Source: a bacterium
Lineage (GTDB): Bacteria; Electryoneota; RPQS01
DNA length: 23,008 nucleotides
Assembly (NCBI GenBank): GCA_018814465.1
Contig: JAHIZR010000091.1
Span: forward strand, 1-23,008
Reading direction: 5' to 3'
Shown here: piece by piece, positions 1 to 8,421 of the stretch
Layout: every line of letters starts with the position of its first letter
Position numbering within the stretch: the stretch's first letter is position 1
Translations under genes and position numbers: made by a program
Notes under the pieces: generated by a model
Databases searched by the model: none
What the model was told of the DNA's origin: nothing
The model's input: only the letters and a program-made list of their open reading frames with translations

Positions 1-2
1 CA

Positions 3-869
3 ATTCGTCCTTCGTTTCGTTGGCGTGCGCCGCTCAATCTGATGGTGGACGGCTATTATAACCTGAAGGCGGTTCTTAGATCGTCAAACAGCTTCACTGA
101 TTATCAGACGCATACGCTGTCGGCGTCCGTCAGACCGCGCGTCCGAGGCTACCGCTGGTCATTTCAATATCGTGCCTTCCGCATTCCAAGTTATTATCTG
201 CGCGTCTATCGCGACCGAGATTATAACGAACAGCATGCCGCGCGTTTTATGAACTGGGATCACTCTGCTCAAATCGACTATCGCGTTCGATCGGATGCCT
301 GGCTGACTTTTGGTGTCGGTTATGGCACTTATTATTACAATGAAAAGTTCACCGAATACGACAGTGAATACTTGGAAGCATCCGTGGGTGCGCGCATCAA
401 TCTGCCGGCGGATATTTCGTTAAGCGCAGGCTACACTCGGCGCGGTTCGGATAACGTCGGCAAAGACCAGGGTTTTACCCCGCAGCTTAATCCGGAATCC
501 TCACCCTTTGAGGAAGATTCTGAATACGGTGATGCGGATTTCAACGAAGATGAGTTCAGGCTTCGCGCCCGTCGCCGCTTGGATTTTGTAAAGTTGACGG
601 ATGTCGATGCTTCATTATCATACCGGTTGCGCAGGCGAGTTTACACGACGGATCGAAGCTTGCTGGATGATCCGTTCCATCGCGGACGTCTCGATAACCG
701 CTTCGAAATTTCACCGTCAATCGATATCGAATTAAGCAGACGGTTTGATATCGGCATATATTATCTGCATGAGGAACGCGACACCGAATCGGACAGCGAG
801 GCCGTTATTCGAGCCAAGAATTTCGTGCGAAGGGAATACGGAATGACCCTGTCCTGCACGGTCCGATAG
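3..869 (+). CDS. Outer-membrane beta-barrel protein, 3' part (5' end outside window)
   Basis: The frame is open from the left edge to a TAG at 867-869, so this is the C-terminal ~288 residues of a longer protein. The ATG at 42 is probably internal. The sequence alternates polar and aromatic or hydrophobic residues in short stretches, such as DISLSAGYTRRG, VDASLSYRLRRR and FDIGIYYLHEER. It is rich in Tyr, Arg and Asp, with acidic loop-like segments between strands. This is typical of transmembrane beta-strands of an outer-membrane barrel. No enzymatic motif is visible. The last residues (YGMTLSCTVR) could be a closing strand, although they do not end in the classic terminal aromatic residue. 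I infer an outer-membrane barrel of unknown function. The gene converges on the glycosyltransferase operon and shares its terminator. Confidence 0.6.
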   Translation: MRPSFRWRAPLNLMVDGYYNLKAVLRSSNSFTDYQTHTLSASVRPRVRGYRWSFQYRAFRIPSYYLRVYRDRDYNEQHAARFMNWDHSAQIDYRVRSDAWLTFGVGYGTYYYNEKFTEYDSEYLEASVGARINLPADISLSAGYTRRGSDNVGKDQGFTPQLNPESSPFEEDSEYGDADFNEDEFRLRARRRLDFVKLTDVDASLSYRLRRRVYTTDRSLLDDPFHRGRLDNRFEISPSIDIELSRRFDIGIYYLHEERDTESDSEAVIRAKNFVRREYGMTLSCTVR

Positions 870-885
870 TCTTATTATATTGCAC

Positions 886-918
886 AAAAAAGGCTGGCAC
901 ACTGTGTCAGCCTTTTTT
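886..918. terminator. Bidirectional rho-independent terminator
   Basis: A 9-bp stem (892-900 with 904-912, one G-T wobble) closes on a 3-nt loop (901-903). Six A residues precede it (886-891) and six T residues follow (913-918). The symmetric A-run and T-run let it work in both directions. It sits exactly between the convergent ends of the beta-barrel gene (stop at 869) and the minus-strand glycosyltransferase (stop at 932). Confidence 0.9.
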
Positions 919-931
919 ACTCCGGCTTTTA

Positions 932-2044
932 TTAGCCGTTGAAGGGTCTTGATTTCCATTGCACCGTTCTGCTGGAGAGCAAAAAAAACACCATCAACCA
1001 ACCATAGATGAAGGTGTAGAACGGATAAAAGACAGCAAAGATCAAAGGTTTGTATTCCTTTGTCCTTAGCAGAGTGGATGTGATAACTATATAGTCACCG
1101 ATCGCCACGAGCGCCGCCGCCGCGATTCCAACTTCATCCCATAGATAGATCCACAGCGGCCATGTCAGATGTGTGAGAATCGCAAACACTAGGATCATTT
1201 GACCGAAACGATCCATGATATCCTTGCCCTTAGCCCACCGCCTGCGCTGTCTGGCTTGAGCTACTATTCCTCCTATCGGAAGAGTTTTTACGACAGTCTG
1301 CCAATCCACAGGAAATACCGTTCTCCACTTGCCGGATTTCTGGACGGCTCGCTGCAGCGCCATATCATCAATCGAATTATACTCCATCGCACGAAACGTT
1401 CCCAACTCCTCATACGTTTCCCGCCTTACAGCATAATTGTTTCCGATCAAGGCTAAAGGTTTCGCTATTCCTGCGAATCCCGCGCAGACTCCCAGCAGAA
1501 AAGACCAGTCAACCGATTCAAACCATGTCATTGGAAATCCGGGGGCCAGATTCAATCTCGGCAATGTGATGCCGCAGACAATTCCTACACGGTCACTGAA
1601 GTAGGAAACCATGGCGCGCGCCCAGTTTCGCGGAACAACGCAGTCACCGTCCGTCATGAGAATCAGTTCTCCTCTTGCGATGTCAATCCCCTGCGCAAGC
1701 GGCAGTGTTTTTGCGCGTAATTCCGATTCCTTGGAATGATCAGCGGAAATCACACGATATTCGCACCTGAATCTTTTTGCATAAGAACGCGCGATCTCGC
1801 TTGTGCCGTCCTCTGATTCATCGTCGACCAAAATCACTTCCATCTTTTCGAACGGGTAATCAAGCTGTATGATTGATTCGAGCAGGCTGCGCAGGTTTTT
1901 TTCTTCATTCCGAACCGGCACGACGATACTGATAAAAGGTAAGTCTTGACGTCTCTTGTATCTGCGCATAATCCCGCCCAACAATAAAAGCGCGGCGAGG
2001 AAATGCAAGCACGAAAGGAATAATAAGATCAACTGAGGAATCAC
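932..2044 (-). CDS. Membrane-bound GT2 glycosyltransferase (last gene of operon)
   Basis: This 370-residue family 2 glycosyltransferase has an N-terminal membrane helix (about residues 4-25). A GT-A fold follows with VVPVRNEE (41-48), VDDES (73-77), the TDGD metal and nucleotide-sugar site (131-134), an acidic pair in IDDMAL (225-230) and a QRRRW motif (266-270). Two or three hydrophobic helices form the C-terminus (about 281-360). QxxRW and C-terminal helices are features of membrane GT2 enzymes that polymerise sugars or transfer them to lipids at the cytoplasmic face. The start is GTG, 15 bp after the deacetylase stop, with no clear ribosome-binding site. It is the last of five co-directional genes and ends at the strong terminator. 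The donor sugar and acceptor cannot be read from the sequence. Confidence 0.85.
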   Translation of the reverse strand: MIPQLILLFLSCLHFLAALLLLGGIMRRYKRRQDLPFISIVVPVRNEEKNLRSLLESIIQLDYPFEKMEVILVDDESEDGTSEIARSYAKRFRCEYRVISADHSKESELRAKTLPLAQGIDIARGELILMTDGDCVVPRNWARAMVSYFSDRVGIVCGITLPRLNLAPGFPMTWFESVDWSFLLGVCAGFAGIAKPLALIGNNYAVRRETYEELGTFRAMEYNSIDDMALQRAVQKSGKWRTVFPVDWQTVVKTLPIGGIVAQARQRRRWAKGKDIMDRFGQMILVFAILTHLTWPLWIYLWDEVGIAAAALVAIGDYIVITSTLLRTKEYKPLIFAVFYPFYTFIYGWLMVFFLLSSRTVQWKSRPFNG

Positions 2045-2059
2045 GTTCGGAGGGATTTC

Positions 2060-2683
2060 TTATGAGGATAGTCTATCGAAGGTCCATTCACATCTGTGGA
2101 CGGCCTCCGCCAGATAGGGCAGCATTGAGATCATAGTCGGTGTGGTAGGATGACCGTCATGCAAGACGATAATTGCGCCGTCATGAAGTCTCCTCTGCGT
2201 GCGCTTCCAAAGGTGTTCCGGAGTCTGATGAGTCCAATCCCATACCAATACAGACCAAATGACTCCTCTGTACCCTAACTCTTTCAGAATCGATCCGGTC
2301 GTAAAGTCAAAGCTGCCGAAAGGTGGTCTGAAAAGCTTTTGCATCGTTACGCCGCTTTCCAGTATTGTTGTTTCGGTTTGCTGAATGCTCTCTTTTTGAA
2401 AACGACGTCCGCGCAGTGCATGTCTTGAATGATTATAGCCATGATTCGCGATTGCGTGTCCGGCGGACTCGATTTCCCGTATCAAGGAATGATGTCCCTC
2501 GCACCGCATTCCGACGAGGAACATCGTAGCCTTTATCTTTAATTCATCGAGCGCACGCAGCAAAGCGGGAGTTGTGTCGGGATGTGGCCCATCGTCAAAG
2601 GTCAAGGCAATCCTGCCGTTGCCTTTGGGAAGCGACCATAACCAGTTCGGGAATAAAACGGAAAGAAGGCGAGTATTGTTCAT
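2060..2683 (-). CDS. NodB-family polysaccharide deacetylase
   Basis: This 207-residue protein carries the full NodB (carbohydrate esterase 4) motif set: TFDDGP (28-33) with the catalytic base and metal Asp, the metal His pair in NHGYNH (H81, H85), RPPFG (119-123), WDW (148-150) and LHDG (174-177) with the catalytic His. The family removes N- or O-acetyl groups from amino sugars in glycans or glycolipids. The N-terminus (LLSVLFPNWLWSL) is only weakly hydrophobic and has no clear signal peptide. A cytoplasmic or membrane-associated substrate, such as a lipid-linked sugar, is therefore more likely than an external polymer; this is inference. It lies 3 bp after one GT2 gene and 15 bp before another, so it probably modifies a sugar they transfer. 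Confidence 0.88.
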   Translation of the reverse strand: MNNTRLLSVLFPNWLWSLPKGNGRIALTFDDGPHPDTTPALLRALDELKIKATMFLVGMRCEGHHSLIREIESAGHAIANHGYNHSRHALRGRRFQKESIQQTETTILESGVTMQKLFRPPFGSFDFTTGSILKELGYRGVIWSVLVWDWTHQTPEHLWKRTQRRLHDGAIIVLHDGHPTTPTMISMLPYLAEAVHRCEWTFDRLSS

Positions 2684-2686
2684 TTT

Positions 2687-3919
2687 CTAAGGAAGGGTGG
2701 ATTCAGGCTGCCGCCGGCTTCGCACGAATCTCCGAATCCGCCAGATATTCCTGCTCATTGTTCGCGGTAGGCGGGCTGTTCGATACCAGCCACCCTTCCA
2801 GCGGTAGGGCAGCAGCAGTCCGGCGAATCCGAAAAAGGGAATGAAGAAAGTCTGTACGAATGCAAACGGCAGAAAATACGGCAGCAGCCTTTCCTGTCTG
2901 AAAATCCTGCAGCCTTGCCGGACAACAGCATAATCCATAGCGGTTTTTCCGGCGATAATGCCGATAATCCAAGCCCACGATGCAGGGTTGAACACTCCGG
3001 CAATGGGTGCGGCGATTAATGCCAAATGATAGAAATAGACACCAAACAAGAAAGCCAGCATGCTCCCCCGGTAGGATAATCCCTTTGATGCCCAGCGCAG
3101 TCTCTGGTGCATCAACTCCCTGAATGTTTCCACAGGCAGCGATCGTACAATCGTCTCCGGAGTCGCTGCGAAAACAACCTTCCAGTCAGTCTCCAACCCA
3201 ACTCGCTGTGCAAAAAGCACATCATCCCCCGATACAACTCTGGCAAATTTCCCCCACCCGGAGATCTTCGAATATACTGCGCGCCGAAATGCCAGATTGC
3301 TTCCATTGCAGCTTGCGGGATGATTTAAGCCCATTGCTCCCGCCGCCAAAAAATTCTGGACGAAGAAATCCAGCCATTGGATTTTTTGCCAAGCCGGTAC
3401 GGTTCCCTGCGGGAGATCGAATATCGTCAGCCCTGCCACCACACCGGCATCCTGAGACATATGCGACACCATCCCCTTCAGCCACATTGGATCATAAATA
3501 CAGTCGGCGTCTGTCGTGACGATAATCTCCCCGGAAGATGCGGCAATTCCGGTTGCCAATGCGTTTTTCTTCGGTGAAGGAGGATTTTTTTCGATCACCG
3601 TCACGACCTTGAGTCTTGGCTCGCGCTGCTGCAATTCAGCGAGTATAAAGGGCGTCTGATCCGTGCTGCGATCATCCACAACCATGATCTCCCAGTCGCC
3701 TTCGTACTGTTGCGCAAGCAATGAGTTGAGAGTGCGCTCCAACACCTCGGCTTCATTTCTTGCCGGTACAATCACGCTGACTGACGGCCACTTTTTTTGC
3801 TCGGCATAGTGATTAAACTTCAGCTTTCGCAATCCGAACACGAACGTCATCAGGATTCCTGAATAGACAGCGGTGATCGCGGCAAGAGCAATAAAAAATA
3901 TGGTAAGGGGAAGAGTCAC
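2687..3919 (-). CDS. Membrane-bound GT2 glycosyltransferase (third gene of operon)
   Basis: This 410-residue GT2 enzyme has an N-terminal membrane helix (about 5-28), VIVPARNE (49-56), VDDRS (81-85), the TDAD metal site (136-139), the acidic pair in SGDDVL (230-235) and an intact QRLRW motif (272-276). Several hydrophobic helices follow (about 285-380) before a basic Arg-rich tail. It is a complete member of the membrane GT2 group that acts on undecaprenyl-linked or lipid acceptors, or makes polymers. The start is GTG, sharing one base with the TAG of the upstream flippase-like gene, which suggests translational coupling. The tail after about residue 380 has many Arg residues and probably lies in the cytoplasm. 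The sugar specificity is unknown. Confidence 0.85.
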   Translation of the reverse strand: MTLPLTIFFIALAAITAVYSGILMTFVFGLRKLKFNHYAEQKKWPSVSVIVPARNEAEVLERTLNSLLAQQYEGDWEIMVVDDRSTDQTPFILAELQQREPRLKVVTVIEKNPPSPKKNALATGIAASSGEIIVTTDADCIYDPMWLKGMVSHMSQDAGVVAGLTIFDLPQGTVPAWQKIQWLDFFVQNFLAAGAMGLNHPASCNGSNLAFRRAVYSKISGWGKFARVVSGDDVLFAQRVGLETDWKVVFAATPETIVRSLPVETFRELMHQRLRWASKGLSYRGSMLAFLFGVYFYHLALIAAPIAGVFNPASWAWIIGIIAGKTAMDYAVVRQGCRIFRQERLLPYFLPFAFVQTFFIPFFGFAGLLLPYRWKGGWYRTARLPRTMSRNIWRIRRFVRSRRQPESTLP

Positions 3920-4959
3920 TATGCTGATTGCCGTTTAAGAGATGGAGGAACTCGCAGTGAAGTCAGATAAGGCAGGCCGATTAAAGACGGAATAAACACA
4001 TTAATAAAGAAGAGCAGGAGGGAAGCCGCGACGGCGATTGATGCATCAACTCCCAAACCCGCAAGACAAATCATCGCTGTCCATTCGCCGACTCCGATAT
4101 TTCCGATTGAAATCGGAATGTTTCCCTTTAAAAAGAAATTCAGCAGTACGGCGAGCATGCCGGTAATGTAAGGCAGCTCAATACCCATTCCCCGCACGAT
4201 TAATACAAACTGAAGCAGGGAAGAGCAGAGCGCGCAAAGAGCCAGTATTGAAAGTAAGATCCCCTGTCGGGCGCTGATTCCCTGCACAGCTTCAAGCGCG
4301 CGATCCAGCTTTTCTCCCAGCGGAAGTCTATGCACTATTCTGCGCAGCCACTTCGCTAAGATGCTTGGAAAAATCCCTAAACCGATCAGCAGCACTCCGC
4401 CCAGAACCAGCAAAGCGCTCACGAGCGTTCCTGTCTGCGGCAGAAAGGAATTCCAGCCTGCATAGGGCAGCCATACCAACGTGATTAATCCCAATCCATT
4501 TAGCACAAACGCGCTGTAATTCCGTTCGACAATCGTCAAACCGGCCGCGCGCGCCAGTGAGCAATTCTTCAGAGCGAGCGCTCGGCCATAGGTCCCGATT
4601 CTTCCCGGCGTCATTAATCCGAGAGTATAGCCCACCCAGTATCCGCGATGAATATCCGCTGCATCAACCGCCGGCCCGGCTTGCTTGGCAAGATAAGCCC
4701 ATCGCAGATACTGAAATCCCTGCGTGGGAATCCACAGCAGACAAACCAGCAGCAGTGATTGCCCGTTCAGGCTCTGTAAGGCTCCCCAAACGGATTGCCA
4801 GGATACCTGCCAGAACAGCAAGGCGAGCACAGCGAGCGTTACGAAGATTCGAAACAGCGTTTTGCCGGGCTTGGTTTTCTTAAGCGGGATATCGGGAGAC
4901 GGCTTGGTTGCGAATCCCGTCGCCTCAGCAGCCGTCAATTTGTCTAATGAATCAGTCAT
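3919..4959 (-). CDS. Flippase-like multi-helix membrane protein (LPG_synthase_TM / UPF0104 family)
   Basis: This 346-residue protein is mostly hydrophobic, with about eight membrane helices from residue 34 on. Two conserved signatures of the UPF0104 / MprF N-terminal (AglD-type) family are present: TPGRIGTYGRAL in the first third and SIGNIGVGEW near the C-terminus. Family members are proposed to flip or otherwise handle lipid-linked substrates, and are often encoded beside GT2 genes. It starts at ATG 7 bp after the first GT2 gene and shares a base with the start of the next one. Its place between two glycosyltransferases suggests it moves their lipid-linked product across the inner membrane. 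That role is inferred from context. Confidence 0.8.
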   Translation of the reverse strand: MTDSLDKLTAAEATGFATKPSPDIPLKKTKPGKTLFRIFVTLAVLALLFWQVSWQSVWGALQSLNGQSLLLVCLLWIPTQGFQYLRWAYLAKQAGPAVDAADIHRGYWVGYTLGLMTPGRIGTYGRALALKNCSLARAAGLTIVERNYSAFVLNGLGLITLVWLPYAGWNSFLPQTGTLVSALLVLGGVLLIGLGIFPSILAKWLRRIVHRLPLGEKLDRALEAVQGISARQGILLSILALCALCSSLLQFVLIVRGMGIELPYITGMLAVLLNFFLKGNIPISIGNIGVGEWTAMICLAGLGVDASIAVAASLLLFFINVFIPSLIGLPYLTSLRVPPSLKRQSA

Positions 4960-4965
4960 TGACTT

Positions 4966-6135
4966 CTACGTCGTATGCTGCGATAATACCCCTGCCGCCT
5001 TTGTCACTCTCCTGCTTTTCCAGCGATATCCCGACCGCAAAGAGAAAAGCGGACGTACAATCTGATAGAACGGAAGCAAGATATGCGCCGCTGCGAATTC
5101 CTTGACATTTATCTTAATCCCAAGCGGCTGAGTGAAAACTGATAGTGTCAAGGAATCAAGCAATATCTTTGTTCCGAGTATATACCAGAAAAGCGGAGCA
5201 AGTTCTCCCGAAAACACTCCGATCCCAATCCAGACTAATAGCAGAAAACTTGACAGTATGCTGAAAAAATAAAGCAGTCGCCACCGTAAAGGATAAAATC
5301 TTATCACGCTTTGATGCCGAGTGGTCGCATCCCGATGAGTTCGCAAAGAAGGCTGTCGCGCGTCGCTCACTACGGAATCAGGCGTATCCGAAAAACGCAC
5401 TTTCCAGCCTGCTCGGGCGATCGCCTGCACGGTCAGATCATCGTCCCCGGACGGTATCTGTGAATGAGCATAACCGCCGATCTGCTCAAAGGCTTCTCGT
5501 CGCAGCGCCAAGTTTTGTCCGCAGGCGCTTCCCGGTGTGCCCCAACCGATCGGAGAAGCGGATGTCAAGGCTACTATAATCCGTTCGAGTCGATAAAATA
5601 GTGCGCCAAGTCCTTTGCTGCGGCAGGGAATCGCCGCGCCGATCACTGCTCCCGTGCCTGAACAGAACTGAGCTGAAATTGCCCGCAGCCAACCGGGGGA
5701 AACCCGATTATCGGCATCCGTGAAGGCGAGTATTTCCCCGGAAGCATGTTCAATTCCAAAAGTCAGGGCTCGTTTTTTCGATCCCATCGCGGCTGGTTCA
5801 TCCGGAGCCGACAGCACGGATACCCTTTGCGCTGCGCCTGCTGTCGCTGTTCGCGCAGCCTCAAGCGTCTGGTCAAGCGAGTGATCGTCGACAAAAATGA
5901 TTTCAAATCTGTCTATCGGATAGTCTGATTTGAGCACGGATGCCAAGCATTCTCCGATAAATCCTTCCTCATCTCTGCCCGCGATAATCACACTGATTAG
6001 GGGCAGATTGTCTGTGGAAAGATTTCCAGGCGATAGCCGCCGCCATCGTGCGATTCCCAGCAACCAGATTACCGATGGAAGCACAATTAGAAGCCCTGCT
6101 GACCAGATGAGCATTTCGTGAAGATTCAAGGACAA
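4966..6135 (-). CDS. GT2 glycosyltransferase with altered QxxRW motif (first gene of operon)
   Basis: This GT2 enzyme of up to 389 residues has an N-terminal membrane helix (about 8-28), VIIAGRDE (49-56), VDDHS (82-86), the TDADN metal site (139-143), GQNLALRRE (206-214), the acidic cluster SGDDDL (229-234) and C-terminal hydrophobic helices (about 285-335). Where its operon partners carry QRLRW or QRRRW, it has ATTRH, so the Gln and Trp are missing. The start is uncertain. The longest form begins at TTG 6135. A TTG at 6129 lies 7 nt after AGGA and an ATG lies at 6114. All three keep the membrane helix and the catalytic domain. It is the first gene of the operon, downstream of the promoter candidate at 6162-6190. 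Confidence 0.82.
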   Translation of the reverse strand: MSLNLHEMLIWSAGLLIVLPSVIWLLGIARWRRLSPGNLSTDNLPLISVIIAGRDEEGFIGECLASVLKSDYPIDRFEIIFVDDHSLDQTLEAARTATAGAAQRVSVLSAPDEPAAMGSKKRALTFGIEHASGEILAFTDADNRVSPGWLRAISAQFCSGTGAVIGAAIPCRSKGLGALFYRLERIIVALTSASPIGWGTPGSACGQNLALRREAFEQIGGYAHSQIPSGDDDLTVQAIARAGWKVRFSDTPDSVVSDARQPSLRTHRDATTRHQSVIRFYPLRWRLLYFFSILSSFLLLVWIGIGVFSGELAPLFWYILGTKILLDSLTLSVFTQPLGIKINVKEFAAAHILLPFYQIVRPLFSLRSGYRWKSRRVTKAAGVLSQHTT

Positions 6136-6161
6136 ATCCTAAGCATCTTATATAACTAATA

Positions 6162-6190
6162 AATATAGCTATCGAATGTCTGAGAAGCAA
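6162..6190 (-). promoter_or_regulatory. Candidate sigma-70 promoter for the glycosyltransferase operon
   Basis: Read on the minus strand, TTGCTT (6185-6190) and TATATT (6162-6167) are separated by exactly 17 bp. The -10 box lies about 27-48 bp upstream of the possible starts of the first GT2 gene (6135, 6129 or 6114). It is the best match in the 248-bp divergent gap. The assignment rests on motif and spacing only. Confidence 0.4.
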
Positions 6191-6276
6191 GCAAACTGAC
6201 ACGATCTCGCCTAATTAAGCACTGGAATTTCTGAAGTTCTGTCCTTCCAGAATGTCACTCAACCCGCCGATTTGAG

Positions 6277-6305
6277 TTGCGGTTTTGTGAATGATTTTGT
6301 AGATT
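6277..6305 (+). promoter_or_regulatory. Weak candidate promoter for ligA
   Basis: TTGCGG (6277-6282) and TAGATT (6300-6305) are separated by 17 bp, about 79 bp upstream of the ligA ATG. Both boxes deviate from consensus. No strong ribosome-binding site precedes the ATG. Confidence 0.25.
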
Positions 6306-6383
6306 TCAAGTTCGTCCAATGGATGGTTTTTCCGGTTTCCTGTTCGCTAATGGAGCCACTTCTCGGATCTGAAATCCTTTCAT

Positions 6384-8393
6384 ATGACCGACCCCGCCAA
6401 GCAAATCGAGAAACTCCGCAATGAAATCCGGCATCATGACTATCTCTACTACGTAGAAGCAAAGCCGGTTATCAGCGATCAAGAATATGACCGCTTATTC
6501 AATGAACTTAAAGAGTTAGAGTCCGAACATTCCGAACTAATCACCCCGGATAGCCCGACTCAACGAATCGGGGATTCGTTGACCGAAGGTTTTAAGGCAG
6601 TCGAACACCCCTTTCCTCTGCGTTCACTGGAAAATTCCTACAGTGTGGCTGATCTTCTTGATTTTCATAGACGTGTCCTCTCCGGACTCGAGAACGAAAT
6701 CCCTGAATACGCCTGTGAATTGAAATTCGATGGTGTTTCAATCCTCCTACACTACGAACAGGGAAAACTTGTTGGTGCCTCCACAAGAGGGGACGGCACA
6801 CATGGGGATGACATCACATTAAATGTTAAGACTATAAAATCACTGCCCTTACAGCTAAATTCTCGGAATTCAAAAATACTTCTACCGAGTGACTTCTATG
6901 TAAGGGGAGAAGTCTTCATGAGGCTGAATGACTTTCGGCAGTTTAATGAGCTTAGGTTGCAGGCGGGAGAATCTGTCTTGGCAAATCCTCGAAATACCGT
7001 TGCGGGATCTCTGAAATTACTCGATCCTGCTCAGGTAGCCAGGCGGCCGCTGTCCATAGTCTGTTACGCACTCGAGAATCCGCGGGGAATTACATTCGCG
7101 ACTCATTCCGAAGGACTTCATGCTCTCAGGAGCTACGGTTTGCCGACCAGTCCCTATTTTCGCGTCGTCGGTACGATCGAGGAAGTCATTGAATTCTGGA
7201 GGGAATGGGAAGCCGCGCGAGACGATCTTCCCTTTGAAATTGACGGCATTGTTGTCAAGGTGAATTCGCTCGCGCACCAAAAATCACTCGGTTTAACGGC
7301 GCGCGCGCCGCGTTGGGCGATGGCCTGCAAATTTGCTGCACGACAGGCCAGAACCAAGCTTAATAAGATCTCCATTCAAATCGGTCGTACCGGTATTCTG
7401 ACTCCGGTTGCCGAGCTTGAGCCTGTTCCCCTGGGTGGAGTGACCGTCAAGCGGGCGACGCTGCATAATTTTGAGGAGATCGAACGACTCGATCTGCGTG
7501 AAGGCGACACTATCATTCTGGAGCGGGGGGGAGACGTCATTCCGAAAGTAGTCGGTTATGATCCCGAACTTCGCCCGAAGGGCTTGCGAAAGTATCGACC
7601 TCCGCAAGCTTGCCCCTTCTGCAAGAGTCCCGTCGAAAAAGTCGAAGGCGAAGTCGCGCTACGCTGCACGAATCCTCGAGATCGTGAGGCCGTCAAGCGG
7701 CAGATTGAGCACTTTGCCTCGCGCGGCGCGCTCGATATCGAGGGACTGGGTTCCGAGAGCGTAGTTCAGCTTGTCGATAAAGAGCTGGTCCATGATTCCG
7801 GCGATCTGTTCGAACTGAAACTTGGACAAATCGCCTCCCTTGAGGGTTTCGCACAAAAATCCGCGCAGAAGCTTCTTGATGGTCTTGAAGCCGCCAAGAA
7901 CAAGCCGCTGGAACGGCTCATCTTCGCGCTGGGGATTCGCCATGTGGGTCAGACGACGGCCAGATCACTTGCAATCCGTTTCGGCAGTATTGATATGCTG
8001 AAACAGGCAACAGCCGAAGAACTGCAAGCCATTCCCGACATCGGTCCCAATGTCGCGCAGGCAATCGTCGAGTTCTTTCAATCGGATTTTGGTCAATCGC
8101 TTCTCGAAAAGCTTCGCATTGCCGGTTTTCACTTCGAGTCGAAAGACGCTAAGCCAATCGGCAACAAACTCGCCGGCATGACCTTCGTGATCACGGGTAC
8201 CTTGTCCACAATGACCCGCGAGGAAGCCGAAAAAGCAATTATCGCCCAAGGCGGGAGAGTCGCGAAGTCTGTTTCTAAGAAGACTACCTATGTCGTTGTC
8301 GGCGAGAATCCCGGTTCGAAGGCCGATAAAGCAGAGAAGCTTGGAATTCCCACCGTTGATGAACAAGCTTTCATCAAACTGATCGGTGCTTAG
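6384..8393 (+). CDS. ligA: NAD+-dependent DNA ligase LigA
   Basis: LigA seals 3'-OH/5'-phosphate nicks during replication and repair, using NAD+. The 669-residue length is normal. Domains in order are: the NMN-binding Ia domain (YYVEAKPVISDQEYD near 22-36), the adenylation domain with the KFDG nucleophile Lys (K114), the OB fold (RTGILTPVAELEPV region, 335-348), a zinc finger (410-433), helix-hairpin-helix repeats (about 500-570) and a C-terminal BRCT domain (about 593-669, FVITGTLSTMTREEAE). The zinc finger has C410, C413 and C428, but the fourth position, usually Cys in CxNPxCPAQ, is D433. The 5' third is clearly lower in GC than the rest. The start is ATG 6384, and the family's N-terminal helix follows at once. 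It is divergent from the glycosyltransferase operon. Confidence 0.97.
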   Translation: MTDPAKQIEKLRNEIRHHDYLYYVEAKPVISDQEYDRLFNELKELESEHSELITPDSPTQRIGDSLTEGFKAVEHPFPLRSLENSYSVADLLDFHRRVLSGLENEIPEYACELKFDGVSILLHYEQGKLVGASTRGDGTHGDDITLNVKTIKSLPLQLNSRNSKILLPSDFYVRGEVFMRLNDFRQFNELRLQAGESVLANPRNTVAGSLKLLDPAQVARRPLSIVCYALENPRGITFATHSEGLHALRSYGLPTSPYFRVVGTIEEVIEFWREWEAARDDLPFEIDGIVVKVNSLAHQKSLGLTARAPRWAMACKFAARQARTKLNKISIQIGRTGILTPVAELEPVPLGGVTVKRATLHNFEEIERLDLREGDTIILERGGDVIPKVVGYDPELRPKGLRKYRPPQACPFCKSPVEKVEGEVALRCTNPRDREAVKRQIEHFASRGALDIEGLGSESVVQLVDKELVHDSGDLFELKLGQIASLEGFAQKSAQKLLDGLEAAKNKPLERLIFALGIRHVGQTTARSLAIRFGSIDMLKQATAEELQAIPDIGPNVAQAIVEFFQSDFGQSLLEKLRIAGFHFESKDAKPIGNKLAGMTFVITGTLSTMTREEAEKAIIAQGGRVAKSVSKKTTYVVVGENPGSKADKAEKLGIPTVDEQAFIKLIGA

Positions 8394-8410
8394 TCGATCA
8401 TACGTTACGA

Positions 8411-8416
8411 AAGGAG
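8411..8416 (+). promoter_or_regulatory. Shine-Dalgarno sequence fixing the start of the small membrane protein
   Basis: AAGGAG lies 5 nt before the ATG at 8422. It favours that start over an in-frame ATG at 8386, which lies inside the end of ligA and has no such site. Confidence 0.75.
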
Positions 8417-8421
8417 TATTC

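Noticed and set aside
923..938. Second small hairpin (GGCT...AGCC) after the terminator
   Set aside because: It has only a 5-bp stem, overlaps the stop codon of the glycosyltransferase, and has no T-run on either side.
8386..8421. Longer start of the small membrane protein
   Set aside because: It overlaps the end of ligA and lacks a ribosome-binding site, whereas ATG 8422 has AAGGAG at ideal spacing.
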